A DNA stretch of 64,000 bases from CAYLLT01 sp964384465 (GTDB lineage Bacteria > Planctomycetota > Phycisphaerae > UBA1845 > PWPN01). This document shows, in pieces, positions 9,077 to 17,483 of this stretch (its first letter is position 1; every line of letters starts with the position of its first letter). A program made the translations under genes and the position numbers. The notes under the pieces were generated by a model. It saw only the letters and a program-made list of their open reading frames with translations, was not told the origin of the DNA and ran no database searches. The stretch is from the NCBI GenBank assembly GCA_964384465.1, contig CAYLLT010000014.1, positions 1-64,000 of the forward strand. The letters are read 5' to 3'.

Positions 9077-9825
9077 TGTGGCGGCTCCCACGGGAGCCCG
9101 AGATTGTTGTAATTCGCAAGGTGGTAGCTCGCATGCCGGATGGCATGTCCATCGCCAAACAGGTACATACCGGCGCCTCCATGCCGCAACGGATTCACGT
9201 CATTCAGGTCAACCTTGACCTGCGTTTGTCGGACGTATTCGGCCGTCGCGATGCCGCCATGCGTGGTGAATGCCTCGCCGAGCCAAATGACCGCGCTGCT
9301 GCCGTAGTAGCGCGGCGAACGGTAGATTCCTGCCTTGGGCAGCGATCCCTCATGCCCGGTCGCTACGAAATCCGCACGGTACGTCACCGGAATGCCTTGG
9401 ACCTCTCCCCAGATTCGCTCTTTCTGCTGAGGACATTGAAAAACGGTAGCGCGCTGACTCACCATCCCGGCCAGATAAGTTCCCGGAAACGACCCCGTTC
9501 CATTGGGGTCTGGGATGTTCTTCGCGTTGACATCAACTGCGAGGTGACGACCCTTCACGAGAAAGTCCGACCATGAGTACGAATAGGTCAGGCCGCGCAG
9601 CGTGATCCCGTCATCGAAGTACGGCGGAAAACGGTTGCTCTGCTGATACGTCAGTGAGGCGATCCCAATCGAGTGCAGGTTCGCTCCGCAGACTGATCTT
9701 CGGCCGGCCTCACGCGCTCTTGACAGGCTCGGCACGAGGACGGCGATCAGCAAGGCAATGATCGCCACCACCACCAGAATCTCAATCAGCGTGAATGCTC
9801 GGCGCACCAGTTGAACGCGGGCCAT
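9073..9825 (-). CDS. Type II pseudopilin-like protein, H-x9-DG planctomycete family
   Basis: 250 residues. The type IV prepilin site RRAFTLIEILVVVAIIALLI is cut before Phe and followed by the hydrophobic helix. The C-terminus holds the H-x9-DG signature (RHGGAGMYLFGDGHA) of the large planctomycete pseudopilin family. Such proteins are expanded in Planctomycetes and assumed to be exported by a type II-like system; individual roles are unknown. GGGAGCC sits 5 nt before the ATG. Its stop overlaps the start of the cytochrome gene, so the two are translationally coupled. Confidence 0.9.
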   Translation of the reverse strand: MARVQLVRRAFTLIEILVVVAIIALLIAVLVPSLSRAREAGRRSVCGANLHSIGIASLTYQQSNRFPPYFDDGITLRGLTYSYSWSDFLVKGRHLAVDVNAKNIPDPNGTGSFPGTYLAGMVSQRATVFQCPQQKERIWGEVQGIPVTYRADFVATGHEGSLPKAGIYRSPRYYGSSAVIWLGEAFTTHGGIATAEYVRQTQVKVDLNDVNPLRHGGAGMYLFGDGHAIRHASYHLANYNNLGLPWEPPQ

Positions 9826-9939
9826 CAGTGGGCTCCCATGTCTCCATTGTACCCACGCCTGATCGCGCGGGTCAAACTCGAATACTCACCTGAGAAACTC
9901 GGGCGGATCAGTTTGGCATGTACTCGGCCATCAGTTCGT

Positions 9940-10905
9940 TCACCGCCACTCAATCGAGTACTGGAGTTTGACGGCGAGATTGGGGGACTCCTCCCCTCCA
10001 TCCAGACCGACGTCAACAGCAGCCTTGAGATGCTGTCCCTCAACAATTTGCCGGTCGAAACCCACCTGAAGGATATTCTGATTGTGGTGGCCCTCTTCCT
10101 CGCTGCTGCGGTTGACGTAGTTGAGTACGCCAATGGTCTTGTCGTCAAACTGATAATCAAACCCAGGCCCCACGCCCCATTGGAAGTGACGCCGATCGCC
10201 GCCGGACTCTCCGCCAAAGCCAAATGGGAACGCCCAGGACTCGCCTTCGCCGCCCTCCTCGCCGCCGCGCTCGCCGTTGGCAGTTTCTATGTACCCTTCA
10301 AGATGAACCCGAAAACGCGGAAAGATGGTCTTGGTCAGGTTCAGGTGCAGCGATGCGTCCACCCCGGAGGAACCCTGCCCCGATGGAATCCTCATTTCGC
10401 TCCAGGCGGCGATGGCCGGGAGAAGATCGCCCTCTTTCACAAACTGATTGAAGACAATCAGGGCCAAGTCGCCATTGCCCTGATCCCCTCCGTCGCCAAT
10501 ATTCACCGGGAGCACCTCCAGCTCAAGAAAGAGGGTATCGGTGATGCCGTATTTCAGTGACGGCCCGACGAAAAAGTCGTCATCGGTGTCATCGGAGCGC
10601 GTCGCCCAGCCAAGTGGAACCTCGAACTCCCACGCACCCTTCTCGACGCTGGAATTGGCTTCTCGAACATTAAAGAAGTCGCTGATCTCCCGGTACGGGG
10701 AGCCCTCCGCGGACTCGCTGACCTTGGTCTCCTTTGTCTCCATCGCAGGAGACTCGGAGGCCTGGTCCGCCCACGCGAGTCGCAGCGGCGTAACGCCAAA
10801 CGCGTCCGGCTTGGCTCGGGATTGCTGAGCAGCAAGCTCCGATGCCTGAAAACCGCAGATCGCAGTCGCAGCAAGAATCGCCCATGCCGATGGTTTGGAG
10901 TACAT
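9940..10905 (-). CDS. Outer-membrane beta-barrel protein, transporter-like
   Basis: 321 residues with a signal peptide (ending near ELAAQ). After an acidic linker come alternating beta-strand patterns: WEFEVPLGWATR, LFLELEVLPVNIGDGG, RFRVHLEGYIETANG, ending in the strand LAVKLQYSIEWR, which has an aromatic residue near the end as in outer-membrane barrels. The pattern fits the loose family annotated as transporter or phenol-degradation-type MetA proteins. A Gly/Glu-rich loop (ERGGEEGGEGES) is probably surface-exposed. The opposite-strand frame over the same bases lacks any recognisable domain and is rejected. Confidence 0.7.
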   Translation of the reverse strand: MYSKPSAWAILAATAICGFQASELAAQQSRAKPDAFGVTPLRLAWADQASESPAMETKETKVSESAEGSPYREISDFFNVREANSSVEKGAWEFEVPLGWATRSDDTDDDFFVGPSLKYGITDTLFLELEVLPVNIGDGGDQGNGDLALIVFNQFVKEGDLLPAIAAWSEMRIPSGQGSSGVDASLHLNLTKTIFPRFRVHLEGYIETANGERGGEEGGEGESWAFPFGFGGESGGDRRHFQWGVGPGFDYQFDDKTIGVLNYVNRSSEEEGHHNQNILQVGFDRQIVEGQHLKAAVDVGLDGGEESPNLAVKLQYSIEWR

Positions 10906-11048
10906 GTGAAGTGCCCTCTATCGCCTGCGCCACGGCAGAATAGGAAACGACATACACGTTAGTTATCGCCCCCGCGCTCGTCAAACGCGAGGAAAGTAAA
11001 CGGGAGCCAGGTAGGGCCGGTCAGCGACCTGACTTCAACAATTAGGCA

Positions 11049-11084
11049 TACTGGCCTCCCCGGCGCTGGCGGCTGTTCGAGTAA
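11049..11084 (+). pseudogene. 3' remnant of a second signal peptidase I gene
   Basis: These 12 codons encode YWPPRRWRLFE and a stop, identical in protein to the last 11 residues of the intact signal peptidase gene at 14818-14853. Apart from the stop codon (TAA here, TAG there), the three base differences between the copies (CCC/CCT, CTG/TTG, TTC/TTT) are all synonymous. An in-frame TAG lies just upstream (11043-11045), so nothing else of the gene survives. It looks like the tail of a deleted paralogue that had evolved under coding constraint. Confidence 0.6.
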
Positions 11085-11194
11085 GCTCTTACGGAACAGC
11101 GGTATAGCACATCAAGCGCTTGATTTGGTTGCAATTTGCAACCATTTCATCTCGCTCCAGCTATGAGCGGTTCCGGTTCTGTTTCGCCTGCTCG

Positions 11195-11225
11195 TTGAAT
11201 ATCTGTTGACGAAATCGGCTATAAT
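11195..11225 (+). promoter_or_regulatory. Candidate promoter of the dockerin protein gene
   Basis: A perfect TATAAT (11220-11225) with TTGAAT (11195-11200) at 19-bp spacing, 2 bp longer than ideal. The alternative TTGACG (11206) is too close. The ATG is 82 bp downstream. Confidence 0.35.
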
Positions 11226-11307
11226 CCGGTTAACATGGTTCCGGTCGACATGCGACTTGGCCTCGGGAGGCGTCGCATTCCCACGTGCCCGAAGTCGAGA
11301 GCACCTG

Positions 11308-13857
11308 ATGAAACGGATTCCGTCGCAACGGTTGCACATATCCCTCTTCGCAATCGCGGTCCTCTTCTGTGGAAGCGGCGTGAACGCGCAGGTGGCGCTG
11401 CTCGGCGTGCAGTACCAGCAGGATGAGCTGTTCCCGGAATACAACTGCATCTGGCATGACAGCAATTACCCGACCTCCTGCTCCGGCACCTACCTGGGCG
11501 GCAACGTCCACGTGTACCTGAAGAACACCGGCGCATCGCCGGTGACGATCACCGACGTGACCCTGGCCGATTACAGCCTGACCACCATCCTCGCGCTTAG
11601 CACAACGGCACATAACGCCAACAGCATCTATTTCTACTGGGACAACCCGCCGCAGGACATCATCGACGCGGGCCTTCCGGTCTGGTTCAAGGGCGACCCG
11701 TCCACGGTCCCACCGGGCGGGGTTGCGCAGGCGGTCATACGGCTGCGTTTTCCGCCGACCACGCCGACGGTCAGCGTGGGCGTGGTCACCTCCGGCGGGA
11801 CGGTGAACACGACCATTCCGATTGACGCCGCCGCACCGCAGCTCGCCAGCGTCGGCTTCTCACAGGATCGGACGAAAGTGTATCTGCATTGGCGCCGCGG
11901 CGACGGGGCCGCCCCGACATCCGTCCTGATGGACGGCGTGGACATGACCGCGATCACGTCCACCGTCAGCGATGCGTCGGTGAACTTCGCCGAGTCGGTG
12001 ATCAACCTCGCAACCCCGCTGACGTACATGTCGTATCACGTCTTTCAGGGCGTCTACGCCGACGGCAAAACGGCGACGGCGTCGCTGCGCGCCTGGTCGC
12101 ACCCGTTTCTTCACGCCTCATGGAGCGTGTTTACCTGCGCCGACGGAGACCTGGCCTGCGGCCAGCAGTTTATCACCGACGCCACCAACCGCGGCCTCAA
12201 CGCCGTCCAGAACCAGATCGGAGGCGGCGTCACCGATTACCTCCAGACCAGCGCCGGGCAGGCGTATGCCGCCTCCCGCGGCTACGGCTGGATCGTGTGG
12301 AACACTTACACCTTTGACAATCCGCTGATGAGTTTCCTCGACGACGAGCCCGACGCGGAAGAAGCCAACGTATCCAACACTTTCTGCGGCACCGGCCTGA
12401 AGCTGCCCTGCGGGACAAGCCCGATGGGGATCCTGGGCCTGCGCTTCATCGCGGTCGGCGAGGACTTCCGCTCCACCTACCCGCTGGCCCCGACCACGAT
12501 CAACATGGACGGCACGTTCAAGCCGGAGAACTATTACGCCTACGGGCAGGCGGTGGACGTCCTCCAGGCCGATCCCTATTACCAGAAACGGCTGAAGGAC
12601 ACCTACTGGTATTACCCGCAGCGGATCCCGCTCTACAACAAGGCCACCTACAACTACGCGGTGGCGAAAACGATGACGCGGGCCGCCGAACCGAACCCCG
12701 CGCACGTCATCCTGCTCTCGACCGAATCGCGCGAGACCGTCAACGGCGTGGTGAAGACCTGGCCGTTCCCGACGCCGCAGGCCAAGCGGATCGAGGTGTA
12801 CTACTCGCTGGCCGGCGGCGCCAAAGGCATCAGCTATTGGTGGTTCAAGCCGGGATATCCGTCCAACGGCTTGGGCGCCCTGACTCCGGCGGCCCTGGCC
12901 CTTTGGAAGGAGATGGGGCTGTTCGGCAACGAGATCAAGACGGTCTCGCACCTGCTGGTCATCAGCCACCCGGTGGATATGCCGCTCGCGCCCAGCACCA
13001 ATGTCTGGGCACGGGCGCTCGCTTCGGGCACCGATTGCCTGATCCTGCTGGTGGTGAACGACAACTACTACAACGACGAGGCCGGTTTCCATTCGACGCC
13101 CGTGAGCAACGCGACGGTGACGGCGACGCTGCCGTCGTGGATGCAGTCCTCTCCCACCGCGTTCGAGATCTACGCGGGCGGCCTGGCCGACGTCAGCACG
13201 CAGCTCAATGGCAGCCAGTTGCAGTTAAATCTGGGCACGCTGGACCTGACCCGCATGATCGTCGTCACCACCAACGCGCAGCTCCGGGCGACGATCCAGC
13301 AGCGGTACGTGCAGGAGGTCTGGCCGGGTGTCTGCGCCTTCGCGCCGGAATATTGCACGCCGCAACAAGTCCCGCCGAGCATCACGCAACAGCCTATCGA
13401 CCAGAACACGACGCTGGGCGGAAGCGCAAACTTCTCCATCCAGGCCCAGGGCACGTCGCCGCTCAGCTACCGCTGGCAGAAGAATCAGGTCAATTTGAAC
13501 GACGGCGGGCCGCTGGCCGGCGTGTTCACCGCGACGCTGACCATCACGGGCGCGGGCAGCCTCGAAACCGGCGCCTATCGATGCGTGGTCACCAACGGCG
13601 CGGGAACCGCCACCTCGGACGCGGCCAACCTGATCGTCTTGTCGCCGGACTTCGATCTCGACGGCGACGTGGACCTGACCGACTTCGCTCACCTCCAGAT
13701 CTGTATGGGGACAGACTACCCGGCAACCGTACCCGCCTGTGCCGACACCAACCTCGACGGCGACATACACGTGAACAATTCGGACATGGTGAAATTCATT
13801 AACTGCCTGAGCGGGCCGCAGGTTCCTTTGACCGTCACGTGCATGGCGGGGCCTTAG
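11308..13857 (+). CDS. Large secreted protein with Ig-like and dockerin-like domains
   Basis: 849 residues from the ATG at 11308, chosen because the signal peptide (ending GVNAQ) starts there. The frame is open further upstream but without coding pattern. The N-terminal 220 residues look like beta-rich domains. Residues about 220-660 hold the central region, with Trp/Tyr-rich segments and DDEPDAEEAN, perhaps a glycosidase-like barrel. An I-set Ig-like domain follows (SYRWQKNQ to GAYRCVVTNGAG). The end is dockerin-like, with calcium loops starting DFDLDGDVDLTDF and DTNLDGDIHVNNSD. Such ends are common on planctomycete exported proteins. Catalytic function is not assigned. A signal peptidase gene follows directly. 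Confidence 0.8.
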   Translation: MKRIPSQRLHISLFAIAVLFCGSGVNAQVALLGVQYQQDELFPEYNCIWHDSNYPTSCSGTYLGGNVHVYLKNTGASPVTITDVTLADYSLTTILALSTTAHNANSIYFYWDNPPQDIIDAGLPVWFKGDPSTVPPGGVAQAVIRLRFPPTTPTVSVGVVTSGGTVNTTIPIDAAAPQLASVGFSQDRTKVYLHWRRGDGAAPTSVLMDGVDMTAITSTVSDASVNFAESVINLATPLTYMSYHVFQGVYADGKTATASLRAWSHPFLHASWSVFTCADGDLACGQQFITDATNRGLNAVQNQIGGGVTDYLQTSAGQAYAASRGYGWIVWNTYTFDNPLMSFLDDEPDAEEANVSNTFCGTGLKLPCGTSPMGILGLRFIAVGEDFRSTYPLAPTTINMDGTFKPENYYAYGQAVDVLQADPYYQKRLKDTYWYYPQRIPLYNKATYNYAVAKTMTRAAEPNPAHVILLSTESRETVNGVVKTWPFPTPQAKRIEVYYSLAGGAKGISYWWFKPGYPSNGLGALTPAALALWKEMGLFGNEIKTVSHLLVISHPVDMPLAPSTNVWARALASGTDCLILLVVNDNYYNDEAGFHSTPVSNATVTATLPSWMQSSPTAFEIYAGGLADVSTQLNGSQLQLNLGTLDLTRMIVVTTNAQLRATIQQRYVQEVWPGVCAFAPEYCTPQQVPPSITQQPIDQNTTLGGSANFSIQAQGTSPLSYRWQKNQVNLNDGGPLAGVFTATLTITGAGSLETGAYRCVVTNGAGTATSDAANLIVLSPDFDLDGDVDLTDFAHLQICMGTDYPATVPACADTNLDGDIHVNNSDMVKFINCLSGPQVPLTVTCMAGP

Positions 13858-13947
13858 CGGTCCGTGGCAACAATCGTGGCACGGCCTTCCAGGCCTTGTT
13901 TTCATGGGCAAGATGCGGAGAATTGCTGAAATCTCGGAGGCGTCCCC

Positions 13948-14853
13948 ATGTCCCCTCAGGAAGATGTGGATTTCCCTGCACCAAGCCCTCAATCCCGCTG
14001 GGGCAAAGGCTTTTTGGCCTTGGCCGGCAACATTCTGATCACTGGGTTGGGCCACGTGATCGTCGGCCGTCCGCGTCGGGGGCTTGTCTGGTTCTCGCTC
14101 TCATTCCTTCTGACCGCAGTCGTTATCGCGGCCATGGTTACTCCGCGGCTCCTGCCAATTCTAATTGGGCTCTTACCCGTCTACACGATCGTCATGTTGA
14201 CCAGCTACATCGACAGCTTCTTGTGTGGACGACATTCGATGCGAAAGCTGGCTGGTCCGTTTTGGCGCTATGCAGGTGGGGTTGGCTTGATCGCGTTGAC
14301 GTGTGTTACGAAGCCCGGCCCGCGCGTGGCCGAATATCTGAAGCACAATTATGTTGAGGCTTTTCGCCTCGCCGGTGGCAGCATGATCCCCACCATAAAC
14401 ACCGGCGACCGCTTTCTGATGCACAAGAAATCCGGCTTGAAGCGTTGGGACCTGGTGGTGATGACCCACCCCGAGTACGACGGTGCACCGATCGCCACGC
14501 GCATCGTCGGACTACCCGGCGAAAGAGTCGAGATCATCGCGGGCGAGGTTCACATCAACGGTAAACCCCTGACTTCGCCTCCCGGCGCGGGGCCATATAC
14601 CCAAATTCAATTTACCGGCGCGCAGGAACAGCAATTGGCGGGAAGGCCTTGCACAGCCTGTGAGGGCAATCCACTGCATCTGGGAGATGAAGAATACTTC
14701 GTGCTGGGCGACAACAGTCCCCGCGCCCGCGACGCCCGATTATGGGAGATAGTCATTCCGGGTCATCCGCGAGGAGCATTACCCGCCGACCAGATATTCG
14801 GCCGCGTCACCGCCATTTACTGGCCTCCTCGGCGCTGGCGGTTGTTTGAGTAG
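13948..14853 (+). CDS. lepB: Signal peptidase I family protein with altered catalytic dyad
   Basis: 301 residues, ATG preceded by GGAGG at 8 nt. The N-terminal 120 residues form two to four membrane segments. Then come the S26 boxes: the nucleophile box GGSMIPTI (Ser145), the lysine box, and GDNSPRARDARLWE. The lysine box, KRxVGxPGD in bacterial signal peptidases, reads TRIVGLPGE here, so the general-base Lys is Thr184 (codon ACG). Arg, Gly and Pro of the box are kept. Either another residue acts as base or the protein does not cleave. It directly follows a secreted protein gene, and the tail of a paralogue lies upstream of that gene. Confidence 0.85.
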   Translation: MSPQEDVDFPAPSPQSRWGKGFLALAGNILITGLGHVIVGRPRRGLVWFSLSFLLTAVVIAAMVTPRLLPILIGLLPVYTIVMLTSYIDSFLCGRHSMRKLAGPFWRYAGGVGLIALTCVTKPGPRVAEYLKHNYVEAFRLAGGSMIPTINTGDRFLMHKKSGLKRWDLVVMTHPEYDGAPIATRIVGLPGERVEIIAGEVHINGKPLTSPPGAGPYTQIQFTGAQEQQLAGRPCTACEGNPLHLGDEEYFVLGDNSPRARDARLWEIVIPGHPRGALPADQIFGRVTAIYWPPRRWRLFE

Positions 14854-14955
14854 ACACGAAAGCCCACGGCAGCACGGAAGAATCTCAACCGATGGAGGTG
14901 GTCGCAATTTGCGCCCACCTCCATCGCGCCCACCTTCGAGAGTTGGAAGCGAAAG

Positions 14956-15417
14956 TCAGGTGATGCCCTGCAGCTTGCGGCGTTTGACGCGGTTGGTCCA
15001 GACCACAAGGATCAGTGGCCATGCGGCTGAGGCGAGAACAAAAGGTAATTCTAGATTTGTTGCGCCCCTTCCGTGGGTACGCCAAATCATGTAGGCCGAT
15101 GGCGCGCCAGCGATAGAGACGAGCAACCATGCATATAGAAACGTTCGTGCCATCCGAGCCCAGTCATGAGGCTGCTGGACCAGATCGACGAACGAACCTT
15201 CTTCGAATCGCCCAAGATCTTCGGCTTCTTTATATCGAATCCAACCCACATGGGCACTGTAGAAGCCCGACCACGATGAGATTGGTACGATTGGGACCCA
15301 GAGGATGGTCAGCCACACGGTGAACTGTATCCGCCTGTCCGGAGCGCGCTGAATGCCATAGATTGTTGTGCCAGTGCCACAGCGCGCGATGTACCAGCTC
15401 AGTTTCAACTTAGGCAT
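14956..15417 (-). CDS. Hypothetical membrane protein
   Basis: 153 residues, unrecognised. A basic N-terminal segment (MPKLKLSWYIARCGTGTTIY) precedes a hydrophobic stretch (VWLTILWVPIVPISSW). Two more membrane segments lie near residues 90-110 and 122-142, and the C-terminus is basic (NRVKRRKLQGI). The stop is at 14956 and the downstream signal peptidase gene converges on it. It ends a minus-strand run behind the SSS symporter (10 bp gap) and may share its transcript. Confidence 0.6.
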   Translation of the reverse strand: MPKLKLSWYIARCGTGTTIYGIQRAPDRRIQFTVWLTILWVPIVPISSWSGFYSAHVGWIRYKEAEDLGRFEEGSFVDLVQQPHDWARMARTFLYAWLLVSIAGAPSAYMIWRTHGRGATNLELPFVLASAAWPLILVVWTNRVKRRKLQGIT

Positions 15418-15426
15418 TCCTTCCGG

Positions 15427-17160
15427 CTACATCCAAATCCCCGAGAACGCCAGTATCAGCGCCAGGATGATGATCGCGAACAGCCCCCACCAGAGCACGA
15501 CATGACTGTACCAGTGTTCGCCGAGCCCGCTGAAGATGTTCAGATGCCGCCAGTTGAACGTCAGCTCATCGGTCACCTGCTCAGGGGCCGGCGGCGGCGT
15601 CAGCAGGCTCACTGCCACGCAGACGATCACGCAGAAGAACCAGTTGATGATCGCCTGCATGGCGAACGGCTCGATGATCTGAAGATGCCCCGGCACGAGC
15701 TGCACGTAGAGCTTCATGGCGATGCCGAACGCGAAACCGAGAAAGACCGCCGCCGTCGCGCCCGGCCCGTTAATGCGCTTGAACAGGATGCCGAGGAGAA
15801 ATATCGCCGCGAACGGCGGCGCGAAAAACGCGTACAGCGTCTGGATGTACTCGAAGAGGCTGCCGCCCAGCCGGTTGATGAAGCCGGCCAGCACGATCGC
15901 GATGGCCAGCACCACCGCCGACGACCACACGCCCATCATCACGAGGTTCTTTTCCGAAGCGTTCGGCCGCAGCAGCCGCTTGTAGATGTCCAGCGTGATG
16001 ATCGTCGCCGTCGAGTTCAGCACGGAGTTGATCGTCGATTGAATCGCCCCGAACAGCGCGGCCAGGAACACGCCGCGCAGCCCCACCGGCACCAGCATGT
16101 GCAGCATGCGCACGTAGCCCTTATCCGCTTCGGGCTTGATCTTGTCCCACGGCAGTTGCATGACCTGCGGGTACTTGGCGAACAGAATGAGGCCGGGCAG
16201 CACCACGATCGCCGGCAGCAGAATCTTGAGATATCCCGCCATCACGATGCCCATGCGGGCGTGGTACATGTTCTTCGCCCCGAGCACGCGCTGGATCATG
16301 AACTGATTGATGACGTTGTACCAGATGCTGACGGAGAATACGCCGAGGAACAGGTTAGGCCACGGCATTAGTGCGTGCGTGGCCGGCTGAACGACCGAAA
16401 GGCGATTGTAATGATCGACGCGGGCCATGTGCTGTGCGTTCTGTGCGACCACTTCAGCATAGGTGCCCTCGCGGGCCTGGTTGCGGTACAGCATGGTCTT
16501 GAAGCCGGCGATCAACGAATGCTCCTCGCCCGACAGCATGTACAGTCCCAGCACGGTGACCATCAGCCCGCCGGCCACCATCACGATCAGCATGAAGAAG
16601 TCGGTCCACGCGACCGATTTCAGCCCGCCATAGATCGCCCACGCGCCGGCCACCACGCCCAGGACGATGATGGCCGTCCACAAGTTCCATCCGAACAGCG
16701 TCTGCACGGCGATCCCGCCGCCGTACAGCACCGCCGCCAGAAACGCCACGATGTTGCTGATGACGGTCACGACGGCGAAGAACTGCCGCAGGGCGGGGTT
16801 GAACCGCCTCTCCATGAACTCCGGCGTGGTGAATACCTTCGAGGCCAGCAGGAACGGAATGAAGAACCAGATCAGCAGCGAGAACGACCAGATGTTGGCC
16901 CACTCGGACATGGCCACGCAGATGCCGTATATGTAAGCGGCCCCGATCATGCCGATGAAATGTTCGCTGCTGATGTTGGAGGCGATGAACGACCCGCCGA
17001 CGACATACCACGGCAGCGTGCGCCCGGCGAGGAAGTAATCGTCGGAACTCTGGTGCTCCTTGCGGCCCGCCCAGTAGCCGACTATCGAGATCACCACGAA
17101 GTAACCAAGGAATGCGAACAGATCCCAGAAGCCGAGCGTGAATGTGGCACTGTCGGGCAT
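15427..17160 (-). CDS. Sodium/solute symporter, SSS family
   Basis: 577 residues with about 13-14 predicted membrane helices, the normal size and layout for SSS (SGLT-like) importers. Diagnostic segments are SSDDYFLAGRTLPWYVVGG near the N-terminus, the following unwound helix with ASNISSEHFIG, and NSVLNSTATIITLDIYKR in the middle. It imports an organic solute with sodium. The upstream genes on the same strand (ceramidase-like hydrolase, SDR, DapA-like aldolase) suggest a sugar-acid or amino-sugar type substrate, an inference from neighbours. A 323-bp repeat-filled gap separates it from them. Confidence 0.93.
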   Translation of the reverse strand: MPDSATFTLGFWDLFAFLGYFVVISIVGYWAGRKEHQSSDDYFLAGRTLPWYVVGGSFIASNISSEHFIGMIGAAYIYGICVAMSEWANIWSFSLLIWFFIPFLLASKVFTTPEFMERRFNPALRQFFAVVTVISNIVAFLAAVLYGGGIAVQTLFGWNLWTAIIVLGVVAGAWAIYGGLKSVAWTDFFMLIVMVAGGLMVTVLGLYMLSGEEHSLIAGFKTMLYRNQAREGTYAEVVAQNAQHMARVDHYNRLSVVQPATHALMPWPNLFLGVFSVSIWYNVINQFMIQRVLGAKNMYHARMGIVMAGYLKILLPAIVVLPGLILFAKYPQVMQLPWDKIKPEADKGYVRMLHMLVPVGLRGVFLAALFGAIQSTINSVLNSTATIITLDIYKRLLRPNASEKNLVMMGVWSSAVVLAIAIVLAGFINRLGGSLFEYIQTLYAFFAPPFAAIFLLGILFKRINGPGATAAVFLGFAFGIAMKLYVQLVPGHLQIIEPFAMQAIINWFFCVIVCVAVSLLTPPPAPEQVTDELTFNWRHLNIFSGLGEHWYSHVVLWWGLFAIIILALILAFSGIWM

Positions 17161-17483
17161 GGGGGGAATGTACGGGAGAAGGTGGCTGCCGCCAAGGGGA
17201 CATTCGTTCTCCGAAGTAGCCCACAGCTCGCAGCCTGATTCGTGGTTAGCGTCTGCGTGCTGAGAGTCCCGGAGGGACGGTTGAGAATAGCCCAGCCTTT
17301 CAAGGCTGGGAATACGGTGCGTATGTGAATGTTAGTCCCGGAGGGACGGTTGAAACGATGATCTCAGTCGTCCCTCCGGGACTTTGTTCGACCCGTGTCA
17401 CTTACCCAGCGTTAAAACGCTGGGCTATTCTCATCCCGTGCCTCCGGCACGCTAAACAGTACGCAGCCTGCGGGCTCTCAACG
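17161..17483. repeat. Composite palindromic repeat block
   Basis: No gene. Two direct copies of GTCCCGGAGGGACGGTTGA (17265 and 17334) and an inverted copy (from 17369, TCCCTCCGGGAC core) alternate with hairpins around AGCCCAGCC...GGCTGGG (17289-17310) and CCCAGCG...CGCTGGG (17405-17423) and a short CGTGCC/GGCACG stem (17438-17451). Short open frames across it are repeat translations. It may end or stabilise the upstream minus-strand transcript. Confidence 0.75.

Larger units (their letters stand above)
10906..11307. other. 402-bp intergenic region between divergent genes
   Basis: Separates the minus-strand outer-membrane gene from the plus-strand dockerin protein gene. It contains the 12-codon 3' remnant of a signal-peptidase gene (11049-11084) and a TATAAT at 11220-11225. 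A TTGACG on the minus strand (10979-10984) could belong to the outer-membrane gene, but no convincing -10 partner is visible. I see no RNA gene here. Confidence 0.5.

Noticed and set aside
9811..10560. 249-codon plus-strand frame opposite the outer-membrane protein
   Set aside because: The minus strand has a signal peptide and beta-barrel pattern; the plus frame has neither.
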